Shown here piece after piece: positions 16,736-24,856 of a stretch of DNA of 64,000 nt. The first letter of the stretch is position 1. Every line of letters starts with the position of its first letter. The translations under genes and the position numbers were made by a program. Location: positions 310,001 to 374,000 of the forward strand of contig CAVTIR010000007.1 in assembly GCA_963734665.1 (NCBI GenBank), written 5' to 3'. This stretch comes from Trebonia sp963734665 (GTDB taxonomy: Bacteria > Actinomycetota > Actinomycetes > Streptosporangiales > Streptosporangiaceae). A model generated the notes under the pieces. The model had not been told where the DNA came from. It was given only the letters and a program-made list of their open reading frames with translations, and made no database searches.

Positions 16736-17950
16736 TTAGGCGGCGCGGTAGGTGCCGCGGACGACCGGCCACGACCCCGCGTCGTCCACGAGCACCAGGT
16801 CGGCGCGCAGGCCCGCCGTCAGGCGGCCCCGGTCAGACAGGCCTGCCGAAGCAGCAGCGCCCGACGTCACCAGGCCGATCGCCGCCGGCAGCGTCGCCAG
16901 CCCGCCCCGCGCCAGCGTGAACGCCGCGGTGAGCAGGCCGGACGGCAGGTAGTCCGACGCCAGCGCGTCCACCAGGCCGAGTTCGACGAGCGCGGCAGCG
17001 GAGACGTTGCCGGAGTGGGACTCGCCGCGCATCACGTTCGGCGCGCCCATCACGATAGGCAGCCCGCGCTCGCGTGCTGTTCGCGCCGCCTCGACCGTGG
17101 TCGGGAACTCGGCCACGGCGCCGCCACGGGCAACCAGCGCCTCGACAGCCGCGGGCGAATCAACATCATGCCCGACAAGTCGGATTTGTCCAGACCGGGC
17201 CAGCGTCCCGAGCCAGGCCATGTTCCGCTCAAGGACCGGAAGCTGCGCGTCGCGCTCGGCGATCATCTCATCGACCCGCTGCGCCGCCTGCTCAGCGGAG
17301 AGCCCGTGGGTGCTCGCGAGGTACCGCTCCATGTAAGCGCGGTCCGCGTACTGACCCTGCCCCGGCGTGTGGTCCTCGTGCGACACGAGCGGCAGGCTCT
17401 CCGCCGCGGCCGGGTGCGCGTCAAGCGCCTTGGCGAGCGCCGCCGCGCCCTCCGGGGAGCGGGCGTCGAGCCGGTACAAGATCCGGTGCCCGACAAGCGA
17501 GGCCGAATCCAGCGAACGCGCGGTGACCGCAGAGCATATGTCGTTGGCGGCCTCGGCCGTGCGGACCACGCCCCCGGACACCTTGTCCTGGAACCCGGCC
17601 CCGTGGAACACGGTCGTGATGCCGGCCGCGCTCATCTTGCCCTCGAGCGACACCACGGCGAAGTCCCACGGCAGCAGCACCCCAGGCCGCGGTGCCCGCT
17701 CCCGTTCGAGCGCGTCGCTGTGCACATCGATGAGGCCAGGCACGCACAGCAACCCGGCGCCGTCTAGGTCGGCCGCCGACCCGGCGGGCGCAGGGCCGAC
17801 CTCGGCGATGAGCCCGTCCCGCACCACGATCCGCGCGTTGTCGATGATCTCGCCGGGCAGCACGGCCCGGACTCCGCCGAGCACGTAGTCCGCGGGCACG
17901 GGGCCGGCCGGCCAGCCGAGTGACCGGTCCACCGTCTGCGGGGTTGTCAT
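16736..17950 (-). CDS. phnM: Alpha-D-ribose 1-methylphosphonate 5-triphosphate diphosphatase PhnM
   Basis: 404-aa amidohydrolase that removes pyrophosphate from ribose 1-(alkyl)phosphonate 5-triphosphate, giving the substrate for C-P bond cleavage. Metal ligands appear in the order expected: GLIDVHSDALE (about residue 73), a His in TTVFHGAG, VSHEDHTPGQ (about 210), and a late Asp in LASDYLPSG. The beta-sandwich ends close the fold (LGGVRAVLPGEII; ADLVLVDDAGSWP). Overlaps the phnL stop by ATGA, last gene of the leftward operon. GlyHis-type changes are not seen. Very sure. Confidence 0.93.
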   Translation of the reverse strand: MTTPQTVDRSLGWPAGPVPADYVLGGVRAVLPGEIIDNARIVVRDGLIAEVGPAPAGSAADLDGAGLLCVPGLIDVHSDALERERAPRPGVLLPWDFAVVSLEGKMSAAGITTVFHGAGFQDKVSGGVVRTAEAANDICSAVTARSLDSASLVGHRILYRLDARSPEGAAALAKALDAHPAAAESLPLVSHEDHTPGQGQYADRAYMERYLASTHGLSAEQAAQRVDEMIAERDAQLPVLERNMAWLGTLARSGQIRLVGHDVDSPAAVEALVARGGAVAEFPTTVEAARTARERGLPIVMGAPNVMRGESHSGNVSAAALVELGLVDALASDYLPSGLLTAAFTLARGGLATLPAAIGLVTSGAAASAGLSDRGRLTAGLRADLVLVDDAGSWPVVRGTYRAA

Positions 17951-18705
17951 GCCACTTCCTCCAGTTCGCCAAGGATTTCATCGGCCGTGCCTGAGGCCAC
18001 GACCTGGCCGTCTTCCATGCGGATCACCCGCGTCGCCAGCTGCCTGATCGCGTCCAGGTCATGGAACACGGCCAGCACCGCCACGCCCTGGGCAGTGAGC
18101 GACGAGACAAGAGACAGCGCCCGCTCGCGGTTGGCCGGGTCAAGCGCGGAGACCGGCTCGTCGAGCAGCAGCAGCCGGGGCGGCCTGACCGTGCCGGCCG
18201 CCAGGTTGATCCGCTGCCGCTCGCCGCCGGAGAGCACCCCGCAGTCCACGTCCCACAGCGCCTCGTCGAGCCCGAGCCGCCGCAGCGCCAAAGCTGCCGC
18301 GTCATCAGCCTCATCAGCAGCAAGCCCGCGCCGCCGCGCCGCGTCAGCGACCACCTCGAGCGCCCCGGCCCGCGGCGGCGTCTCGAGGAACTGCGACACG
18401 TAGCAGATCTCCCGCCCGCGCAGCCGCGCCATCGTCCGGTCAGGCAGCGAAGTCAGCGAAACCGGCCCAGTAGCAAGGTGCAGCACGATCGACCCGGAGT
18501 CGGGCAGGTAGGTGCGGTGCACGCAGCGGAGCAGCGAGGACTTGCCCGCCCCGTTCGGCCCGGCGACCGCGACGTGCTCCCCGGCCGCGACAGAAAGGCT
18601 GACGCCCCGCAGCGAGACGACGTTCCGCCCGTCGATCGTGTGCAGGGTGAAGGTCTTGCGCAGGTCCCGCACCTCAAGCACAGGGTCAAGCTCAGGAGAA
18701 GTCAT
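17947..18705 (-). CDS. phnL: C-P lyase system ATP-binding protein PhnL
   Basis: 252-aa ABC-type ATPase without membrane partner. Walker A GPNGAGKSS, Q-loop CYVSQFLETPPRAGALEVVA, signature LSGGERQRINLAAGTV and Walker B LLLLDEPVSALD are intact. The Q-loop YVSQFL and the signature INLA are PhnL-like, unlike importer ATPases. In E. coli PhnL joins PhnK on the C-P lyase core and ATP turnover helps open it. Spaced 7 bp after phnJK and overlapping phnM by 4 bp. Confidence 0.92.
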   Translation of the reverse strand: MTSPELDPVLEVRDLRKTFTLHTIDGRNVVSLRGVSLSVAAGEHVAVAGPNGAGKSSLLRCVHRTYLPDSGSIVLHLATGPVSLTSLPDRTMARLRGREICYVSQFLETPPRAGALEVVADAARRRGLAADEADDAAALALRRLGLDEALWDVDCGVLSGGERQRINLAAGTVRPPRLLLLDEPVSALDPANRERALSLVSSLTAQGVAVLAVFHDLDAIRQLATRVIRMEDGQVVASGTADEILGELEEVA

Positions 18706-18712
18706 CGCGAAC

Positions 18713-20557
18713 TCACCTCCGGGCCGCGGCCACGAGCCGCTGCGTGTAGGGGTGGTGCGGGTCGTGGAAGAGCTGGTCGGTAAGACCGCTCTCGACGATC
18801 CGCCCGGTCTGCATGACCGCGCACCGGTCGGTCAGCGCCTCGATGACCGCGAAGTCGTGGCTGACCACGACGGCGGCGACGTTCCGCTCGCGCAGCAGCC
18901 CGCGCAGCAGGTCGAGCACCCCGGCGGCGATCGACGCGTCCAGGCCGGTGGTCGGCTCGTCGAGCAGCAGTACCGGCGCGCCGGTCGCGAGCGCCTTGGC
19001 GATCTGCACCCGCTGCCGCATGCCGCCGGAGAAGGTCGACACGGGGTCGTCCATCCGGGACAGCGGCACCTCCACCCGGTCGAGCAGCTCGGCGGCCCGC
19101 CGGCGGATCGCGTGGTACGACCGCCAGCCCGCCGCGGTCAGCCGCTCGGCGATGTTCCCGCCGGCCGACACGCGCAGATCGAGACCGGAAGCCGGGTCCT
19201 GGTAGACGATCGACAGGGTGTCGATCCGCAGCCGCCGCCGCTCGGCCGCCGACAGGGTGAGCAGGTCAGTCGAACCGGAATCGACTGCGGCAAGCCGCAC
19301 CGAACCGGTGGACACAAGCTCGTCGCCGATCAGGCAGTTCAGCACCGTCGACTTGCCGGAACCCGACTCGCCGATCAGCCCGAGCGCCTCACCGGGTGCG
19401 ACGTCGAACGAGACGTCCCACGCCGCGACGATCGCCCCGGTCAGCGGCGACACCGCCGTCCCGAACTCAGGCCCGGTCCCGGGGACGGCGCGCGAGCCGC
19501 CCGCGCCGAACACCTTGCCGACCTTGTCCACCTTCAGCATCCAGTCGCCGCCGTCGAACGGCGTCGGGGCGGGCTGAACGGGCGCTGGGGCGGGCGAAGT
19601 GAAACCAGCTCCCGTTCGGGATGATGCCGGTTTTGACCTTACCGACGGCCGCGACGGGTCGGGCAGCCAGGCGAGCGGGGCCAGCGCGCGGTGCCTGGCG
19701 GCGTCCGAGTCACCGGCAGCGGTCCGCGAGCACCAGTCAGAGTCGCTGCAGACGAACCGGCCTCCGGGCGCCTCCACGAGGTACGTGTCGTCGCTGCCGC
19801 AGAAGTCGCACCGCGCACCCGGCACGTACTCGACCTGGAACGGCACGTCGTCGAAGGTGAGCGGCGTTACGGAAGTGTGCGGAGGCACCGCGTAGATCCG
19901 CCGCTCCCGTCCCGCCCCGTACAGGTTGAGGTGGTCGGCCTGGTGCAGCCGCGGCACGTCCCAGCGCGGCACCGGGCTCGTCGCCATCACGTAGCGGTCG
20001 TTGACCAGCACTGGGTAGCCGGTTGAGGTGGTGATGATGCCGTTGCGCACGATGTCCTCGTACAGCGAGACCCACATGGCCGAGTAGTCGGCCTCGGAGT
20101 GCATCCGGTCGCATTCGGCGGAGGACCTCTGCACGCCGCGCAGGGGTTCGGCCACCGGCACCTGGAACACGACCACCTGCCGCTCGTCCAGCGCCTCTTC
20201 CGGCATGCGGTGCCTGGTCTGGATGACCGTCGACTCGCGCGTGTCGGTGTCGGCCGCGCAGCGAGAAGTTGAGGATACGATCCGCCGCAGGTTCGTGGCG
20301 TTCACGCCGCCGTCGTCCCCTTGGTCGATCACCTTGAGCACGTCGTCCGGCCCGATCACGCCCAGCGTGACCTGGAGCCCGCCGGACCCCCAGCCGCGCG
20401 CCACGGGCATCTCCCGTGACCCGAACGGCACCTGGTAACCGGGCACGCACACCGCCGTCAGCGTCGCCCGCCTGATCTCTCGCTTGGCACCCTCGTCGAG
20501 AATGCCGGCCGCTGCCCCGTCCGGGTCGTCGAGCAGTTGCCGCACTGCGGTGGTCAT
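18713..20557 (-). CDS. phnJ: PhnJ-PhnK fusion: carbon-phosphorus lyase radical SAM subunit joined to ATP-binding subunit
   Basis: 614 aa in a single open frame. Residues 1-280 match PhnJ, the radical-SAM enzyme that cleaves the C-P bond of ribose 1-alkylphosphonate 5-phosphate to alkane and cyclic phosphate: PGYQVPFGSREM carries the glycyl-radical Gly40, ADHLNLYGAGRE is conserved, and the cluster Cys are 250 and 253 (CDFC), 270 (FVC) and thiyl Cys276 (DWC), arranged as in E. coli Cys241/244/266/272. Residues 281-338 are a disordered linker. Residues 340-614 match PhnK: Walker A GESGSGKST (396-404), signature FSGGMRQRV (509-517), Walker B LLLDEP, then HPYTQRLV. In E. coli these are separate proteins that dock; here they are tethered. 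Start 20557 overlaps phnI by ATGA. Confidence 0.93.
   Translation of the reverse strand: MTTAVRQLLDDPDGAAAGILDEGAKREIRRATLTAVCVPGYQVPFGSREMPVARGWGSGGLQVTLGVIGPDDVLKVIDQGDDGGVNATNLRRIVSSTSRCAADTDTRESTVIQTRHRMPEEALDERQVVVFQVPVAEPLRGVQRSSAECDRMHSEADYSAMWVSLYEDIVRNGIITTSTGYPVLVNDRYVMATSPVPRWDVPRLHQADHLNLYGAGRERRIYAVPPHTSVTPLTFDDVPFQVEYVPGARCDFCGSDDTYLVEAPGGRFVCSDSDWCSRTAAGDSDAARHRALAPLAWLPDPSRPSVRSKPASSRTGAGFTSPAPAPVQPAPTPFDGGDWMLKVDKVGKVFGAGGSRAVPGTGPEFGTAVSPLTGAIVAAWDVSFDVAPGEALGLIGESGSGKSTVLNCLIGDELVSTGSVRLAAVDSGSTDLLTLSAAERRRLRIDTLSIVYQDPASGLDLRVSAGGNIAERLTAAGWRSYHAIRRRAAELLDRVEVPLSRMDDPVSTFSGGMRQRVQIAKALATGAPVLLLDEPTTGLDASIAAGVLDLLRGLLRERNVAAVVVSHDFAVIEALTDRCAVMQTGRIVESGLTDQLFHDPHHPYTQRLVAAARR
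19594..19642 (-). repeat. Dispersed repeat R3, copy c, in the PhnJ-PhnK linker
   Basis: Read on the minus strand it holds AAGGTCAAAACC then ATCATCCCGAACGGG then TTTCACTTCGCC, aligning with copies a and b. It lies at codons about 306-321, precisely in the linker between the two enzymes, and keeps the frame open. Confidence 0.6.
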
Positions 20558-21831
20558 CTAAGAATTTCCTCCGAACGAGAGCTGCTATCTGCCTCAGCAC
20601 CCACGTTGCCGTCAGCCGGCCCGGCCTGGCCCGGGCCGTTGCTTTCCCCGACGCTGTCTTCGTTGCCGTCGTCCGCGCGGTCGGCCGCTTCGTCCTTTTC
20701 GGCCATGACGGCGCGGCTGGCCAGCTTCCGGTCGACGATCGACCTGAACGTCACGTAGTGCGGCAGCTTGAGGTGCTCAAGGAGCCCGCTTGAGTCCAGG
20801 CCGTCGGTGGTAAGGAGCAGCAGCTGCTCAAGCTCGTCGCCCTCGGCCCGGCGCCAGGCGATGTCCAGGTTGGCCATCGCGATCGCCTTCCGCTCGTTGT
20901 GCCCGAAGCACAGGCCGTAGCCGACGTCGAGCCTGGTCCTGTCCTCGGCGGGCCCGTTGAGGTCCTCGATCGCCTCGGCTTCCGTCGCCCGGACGTGGCC
21001 GATCTCGACCGGGTTGCCGGTCAGCGGGTGGACCACCCGGACCGGGAGCCTGCCGTGCCGCATCTCGCCCACGGTGATCTCGTGGAACGCGCCATCCGGG
21101 CCGCGGACGGACCTGTACCACAGGGCGATGAGCGCGCCCGTCTCCGCCCGCGCCATGCTGGCGAGCACCGCCGAGCGCGGCGCGGGTGGCCGGGCGGCAC
21201 CACGGGCGACGTCGAACGGCTCAGGGTCGTCGGCCGGCTCCTCGTGCACCACGGCGAGGTCGGTCTTGATGAGCTGCTCGTAGAAGCGGTGCGGGCGCCG
21301 TAGCTCGGCAGGCCCCGCACCGACCATGCGGTTCTCGGTTTCGGCCTGCGTTTCGTGACCCGTCTGGCTCGACTGGTCCGACTGGCCCTGCTGCCCGGGC
21401 GTGAGCGGTTCGGCCGGTGCCAGGGTGGGCACCCCAGCGTCCGGTCGTTCGAGGACGCGCGCGGTGTAGTCGGTGGTGCGGCCGAGGAGCTGCGGGCCGT
21501 TGGGGGTACGGCTGGCCGGAACGATACGGCGCAGCACGGTCATCTCGTCCGGGTCAGCGGGCGTGGAGACCGCGAGCCGGGGGAGTGACGACCGATAGGC
21601 GCGCACCAGGTGGACCGCCTCAAGCAGGTCGCCCTCGGCCTGGCGGAAGGCGTCGGCCGCGATCGCCTCGTCATAGAGGCCGGACTCACCCATGATCCGG
21701 TCGACCGCGAGCCGGAACGACTCGATGATCGCCGTGGTGGCCGACCACGGCGCGGCGGCACGCTTGCGGCGCACCAGGCGTTCGGCGGCGAGGATCGCGT
21801 CCATGCCGCCCTTGACACCGGAGTAGCCCAC
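20554..21831 (-). CDS. phnI: C-P lyase core subunit PhnI
   Basis: 425 aa. PhnI works with PhnG and PhnH to displace adenine from ATP by the phosphonate, making ribose 1-(alkyl)phosphonate 5-triphosphate, and forms the PhnGHIJ core. Start MGYSGVKGGMDAILAAERLV is the canonical PhnI N-terminus; later landmarks include YSSLPRLA-like YRSSLPRLAVS, GHVRATEAEAIEDL and GYGLCFGHNERKAIAMANLD, which is highly conserved. The E. coli protein is 354 aa; the excess is a Ser/Glu/Asp-rich C-terminal tail of ~50 residues and a Gln-rich insert near 140. Downstream overlap with phnJK. The 173-base gap before it holds an R2 repeat. Confidence 0.93.
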   Translation of the reverse strand: MGYSGVKGGMDAILAAERLVRRKRAAAPWSATTAIIESFRLAVDRIMGESGLYDEAIAADAFRQAEGDLLEAVHLVRAYRSSLPRLAVSTPADPDEMTVLRRIVPASRTPNGPQLLGRTTDYTARVLERPDAGVPTLAPAEPLTPGQQGQSDQSSQTGHETQAETENRMVGAGPAELRRPHRFYEQLIKTDLAVVHEEPADDPEPFDVARGAARPPAPRSAVLASMARAETGALIALWYRSVRGPDGAFHEITVGEMRHGRLPVRVVHPLTGNPVEIGHVRATEAEAIEDLNGPAEDRTRLDVGYGLCFGHNERKAIAMANLDIAWRRAEGDELEQLLLLTTDGLDSSGLLEHLKLPHYVTFRSIVDRKLASRAVMAEKDEAADRADDGNEDSVGESNGPGQAGPADGNVGAEADSSSRSEEILR

Positions 21832-21916
21832 TTAGCTGGCCTCCTCATTCATGGCAATTACTCTTCGGGCGTGGATCGGCGAGAGGGTCCCGCTGCGTGG
21901 CCCTGCGACCCGCCCC

Positions 21917-21980
21917 ACAAGCCAAGTGCGCGTTTGGGCCGGCAAGAGTGAGCCCGAATGCGCACTTGGCGTGCTGGCCC
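21917..21980. repeat. Dispersed palindrome R2, copy 1
   Basis: Arms GCCAAGTGCGC (21921-21931) and GCGCACTTGGC (21960-21970) are perfect; the 28-base interior starts GTTTGGGCCGGC and ends AGCCCGAAT, which can pair partly. 29 consecutive bases (21937-21965) recur exactly at 45261-45289. It sits in the phnH-phnI gap (21832-22004), which otherwise holds nothing recognised. Confidence 0.8.
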
Positions 21981-22004
21981 GGCACCCCGGTGGGCAGAGC
22001 GCCA

Positions 22005-22747
22005 TTAGCTGGCCTCCTCTTTGATCTCAGTTGTCCTCGGCAGCCCGGTCATGGTGCCGTCCGGAGCGACGAGCAGCAGGTCGGCCCCGGCGGGGAACCC
22101 GGCGACAAGACCGCGCCGTGCAGCCGCGAACCCGGCGGGCAGCCCGGCGACGAGGATCGCCCGCGTGCCAGGCACGCCGGGCCCGGACAGCCGCAGCAGC
22201 AGTCGCCCGCCGTCGCTGGAGCTGGGGATACCGTCCGCGCCGTCCACGATCGCGATCCCGGCCACGGCGAGGCAGGCGAGCGCGCCGTCCTCGGGCGCGA
22301 GGGCCGTTCCGGTGCGCAGGCCGGCCAGTTCGTCCGGGTTGAGCGGCCGGAGTGCGGCGACCAGCCGGGCGTCCCCGAGCGCGGCGCGGGGCGCGTTGGT
22401 CGCGACCCGCACGATCTCATCCCAGGCGGTCCGCCGGACGTTGGCTTCACCGTCAGGGCCGGCCCGTCGCCGGTCCCGTTGGCCTCGTCAGCGTCGCCCG
22501 CTCCGGCCACGCTGCCGACGACGCAGGTCGGCGTCGACAGGTCAGCGAGCGCGAGCAGCGGCAGCAGCGCCGCGGGTACGTGGCCTGCCAGGGGCTCGTC
22601 TTTGGCGGAGGGCAGGCGCTTGACGGTGCCCGGCCGGGCGAGCACGTCGAGCGTCGCGCGGAACACCGCCTGCGCGCCCCCGGGCGTCAGCGCCGTGGGC
22701 CTGCCGGTCACCCGGGTGCCGTTGGCCGCGATGGTGGCGGTGGTCAT
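22005..22747 (-). pseudogene. phnH: phnH split by a frameshift (C-P lyase core subunit)
   Basis: The N-terminal half starts at ATG 22747 (overlapping the phnG stop by one base): LTPGGAQAVFRATLDVLARPG and LLPLLALADLSTPT match PhnH. The C-terminal half is in another frame (codons ending at 22005): DEIVRVATNAP, LRTGTALAPEDGALAC, LPRTTEI also match PhnH. The switch lies around 22440-22500, where a GC-rich stretch encodes no conserved motif in either frame. PhnH is essential in the E. coli core, yet all neighbours are intact. Possible reasons: real one-base indel, sequencing error in a G/C run, or programmed shift. Read as a gene with a frameshift, function undecided. Confidence 0.75.
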
Positions 22748-23178
22748 CAGAGCTCCTCGAACTGAACAATGGTGGGGGACAGCTCCGCCCATTCCGCCCC
22801 GTCGGCCTCCCGCGCCCGCTCGGCCGCCCGTGCGCAGAGTGCGTCGATCTCGCGTGCCAGGTCGGGGGAGCAGGCCGCGGCCGCGTCGAGCACCGCCATG
22901 GCAATCGCCGCCGCGCGGTCGTCGCCGAGCCGCATCGCCCAGCCGCGCACGCCGTTGAACTCGACCTCGGCGGTGCACGCGAGCACGTCGCCGAGGAAGA
23001 ACCGCTGGCGCAAAATCGGCTCGCGGACCTGGGCGGGGACGCAGCCGACCACGGGCGGGGTGACGACGGCGAACGACGACGCGGCGGCCAGGCAGGCGTC
23101 AGCGGCGTCGATCAGCTCGTCACCCGACGCCGCCGCGAGCAGCGCCAGTCGCTCTTCACGGGTGATTACAGTGGTCAT
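22747..23178 (-). CDS. phnG: C-P lyase core subunit PhnG
   Basis: 143 aa, small core subunit; E. coli PhnG has 150. Landmarks: RQRFFLGDVLACTAEVEFNG and RGWAMRLGDDRAAA. Part of the PhnGHIJ complex with no catalysis known on its own. Starts within the ATGA overlap with the GntR regulator gene and overlaps phnH by one base. Confidence 0.9.
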   Translation of the reverse strand: MTTVITREERLALLAAASGDELIDAADACLAAASSFAVVTPPVVGCVPAQVREPILRQRFFLGDVLACTAEVEFNGVRGWAMRLGDDRAAAIAMAVLDAAAACSPDLAREIDALCARAAERAREADGAEWAELSPTIVQFEEL

Positions 23179-23891
23179 CCATTACTCATTTCGACGGTTA
23201 TCCGGATCACGTCAGGCCTTGTCCACCAGATGCTGGTCATGATGGGGCAACCCCGGTGCGCGTCGCGGCTGACGCTCTCGACGAGCCACACATGGCGTCC
23301 TGGGTCGGTCTCGATCCCCGCCGCCACCTCGGGCGGCGGCAGCTCCATGCTGACCCGGCACCAGGCCCTTACTGGCTCAACGCCGCCCATCTGGCGGAGC
23401 ACCTGGTCGAGTGACTCCACGGCCCGCACTGCCACGTCGGCGCCGTCGGGAAACATGTCGTCGGGTATCCACTCGATGACCCAGCCGGACGGCATGTCGT
23501 TGATCCAGCTCTGCCTGACGATGCGGTGTGCCGGACTGCCCGGCTCCCGTTCGAGGCGGGGGGCGAGGTCGTCGGGCAGTGGCTCGGCGGTGATGGACCG
23601 CACGGCGGAGCGCGGCTCCGCCCCGGCCGCCCGCACCGTTTGTGAGAAGGACGGCACCCGGTCGGCGGAGATGATGTAGTCGATTCGGCCGTTCACGAAC
23701 GTGCCCGAACCCCGGACCCGGCGCACGAGCAGCCGGCTCTCGAGTTCTCGCAGCGCCGCGCCTGCGACGGCCCTGCTCACTGCGAACCGCGCGGCGATCT
23801 CATGCTCGCTGGCAACGCGCGCGCCGGGTTGGCATCCAGCGAGGTCGCCGACGAGCGAGTCGACGATCTCGGCGTACTGGCTTTTACCCAT
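23175..23891 (-). CDS. phnF: GntR-family (HutC/UTRA) regulator, PhnF type
   Basis: 238 aa from ATG 23891; a longer frame upstream starts inside the regulatory palindromes and reads as Cys-rich noise. Residues 1-70 are a winged helix (YAEIVDSLVGDLAGCQPGAR, then EHEIAARFAVSR and ELESRLLVRRVRGSGTFVNG). Residues 95-235 are a UTRA effector domain (HRIVRQSWI, IEWIPDDMF, LDQVLRQMG, WLVESVSRDAHRG). First gene of the C-P lyase operon, so it likely represses the operon until phosphonate or phosphate signals arrive, as PhnF does in mycobacteria. Two palindromes at its start are the candidate operators. Confidence 0.85.
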   Translation of the reverse strand: MGKSQYAEIVDSLVGDLAGCQPGARVASEHEIAARFAVSRAVAGAALRELESRLLVRRVRGSGTFVNGRIDYIISADRVPSFSQTVRAAGAEPRSAVRSITAEPLPDDLAPRLEREPGSPAHRIVRQSWINDMPSGWVIEWIPDDMFPDGADVAVRAVESLDQVLRQMGGVEPVRAWCRVSMELPPPEVAAGIETDPGRHVWLVESVSRDAHRGCPIMTSIWWTRPDVIRITVEMSNG

Positions 23892-23926
23892 GTCATGACA
23901 ATGACGTGCGAAGTTGTCCAGACAAC
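23891..23926 (-). promoter_or_regulatory. Candidate PhnF operators
   Basis: Two perfect palindromes: TGTCATGACA (23891-23900), overlapping the start codon, and GTTGTC-CA-GACAAC (23913-23926). Reverse reading GTTGTCTGGACAAC resembles the GT-N-TA-N-AC style of HutC-type GntR sites. Autoregulation is inferred. Confidence 0.55.
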
Positions 23927-24018
23927 TCGCGGTCGGGCAACAGACCAGCAAACATAGGTAAACATCAGGGGCACTTGTCGCGCTGTCGCGCTTTGCCGCG
24001 CGCCACCAGCCCACCCGG

Positions 24019-24711
24019 CTACTGGCGGACTAGGCCGTCCAGGATCCTGTCGAGCAACCGGTCGAAATGGGCGGCAGGGTCGAACGTCTCCGGCTCGCCG
24101 CCCTGCGCGATCACGGCGGCGAAGCGCGGGTACCTGCCCGTGGCGAGCAGTTCCGGCAGCATCGCGAACTGCCTGGCCCGCTGCGGATCGGCGGCGGCGG
24201 CGCGGCCGTCAAGTTCGGTGCGCACCATGTTATGGGCGAATCCGTTGACCAGGGCGATCGTCTCCAGCCGGTCTCGCACCGACAGCCCCGCTGGCTCTAG
24301 CGCGGCAAGCGCGAACTCGAGGAGGGCCAGCGAGGCCGGGCCGAGCGGCTGCAGGTGCGACAGTGTTGTGATCAGCCACGGGTGACGGTGCACGAGATCG
24401 CGCTGCTTTCCCGCCACCGTGTGCATGTCGGCCCGCCAGTCGCCTGTCGGCTCGGGCAGGTCGAGTTCGGCGCCGACCAGTTCCGTCATCTCGTAGACCA
24501 GGGCCTGCTTGTCAGGGACGTAGTTGTACAGCGACATCACGCCCGTCCCGAGACGTGCCGCGACGGCACGGAAGGTCACGGCGTCCAGCCCGTCGCTGTC
24601 GGCGATCGCCACGGCGGCGCGGGCCACGTCTTCCCGGCTGTATCTGGGCCGTGGCCCTCGACGGCGCGGCGACGGCTGCGCCCCCTCAGGGGCTGGCATG
24701 CCGGTCGCCAT
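24019..24711 (-). CDS. TetR-family regulator (TetR_C type)
   Basis: 230 aa. Residues 20-75 are the TetR helix-turn-helix: RYSREDVARAAVAIADSDG, TFRAVAARLG, SLYNYVPDKQALVYEM. The C-terminal domain (HPWLITTLSHLQPLGPASL, and NGFAHNMVRTEL) is of the tetracycline-repressor TetR_C class. Divergent from the ABC exporter, with a 10-bp inverted repeat between them, so it probably represses both and responds to the exported compound. Confidence 0.85.
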   Translation of the reverse strand: MATGMPAPEGAQPSPRRRGPRPRYSREDVARAAVAIADSDGLDAVTFRAVAARLGTGVMSLYNYVPDKQALVYEMTELVGAELDLPEPTGDWRADMHTVAGKQRDLVHRHPWLITTLSHLQPLGPASLALLEFALAALEPAGLSVRDRLETIALVNGFAHNMVRTELDGRAAAADPQRARQFAMLPELLATGRYPRFAAVIAQGGEPETFDPAAHFDRLLDRILDGLVRQ

Positions 24712-24790
24712 TCTTTCCCTCCTCCGCCGCGGTTACCTGGGCTAGCTTGCCTCATCTTCCCCATCCGTCGGTAAATCGCCACCCCTATTT

Positions 24791-24827
24791 AACTACGTAC
24801 CCCGTACGTCGTACTATGTACGTAGTT
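24791..24827. promoter_or_regulatory. TetR operator between regulator and exporter
   Basis: Arms AACTACGTAC (24791-24800) and GTACGTAGTT (24818-24827), 17 bases apart. A -10-like TACTAT (24812-24817) for the exporter lies between the arms, so a bound repressor would mask it. Strikingly AT-rich compared with its surroundings. Confidence 0.7.
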
Positions 24828-24856
24828 TAACTCTGGCGAATCGGAGGACGCGATCG

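Noticed and set aside
12810..24014. Phosphonate antibiotic biosynthesis cluster
   Set aside because: No PEP mutase or phosphonopyruvate decarboxylase; every gene is for import or breakdown.
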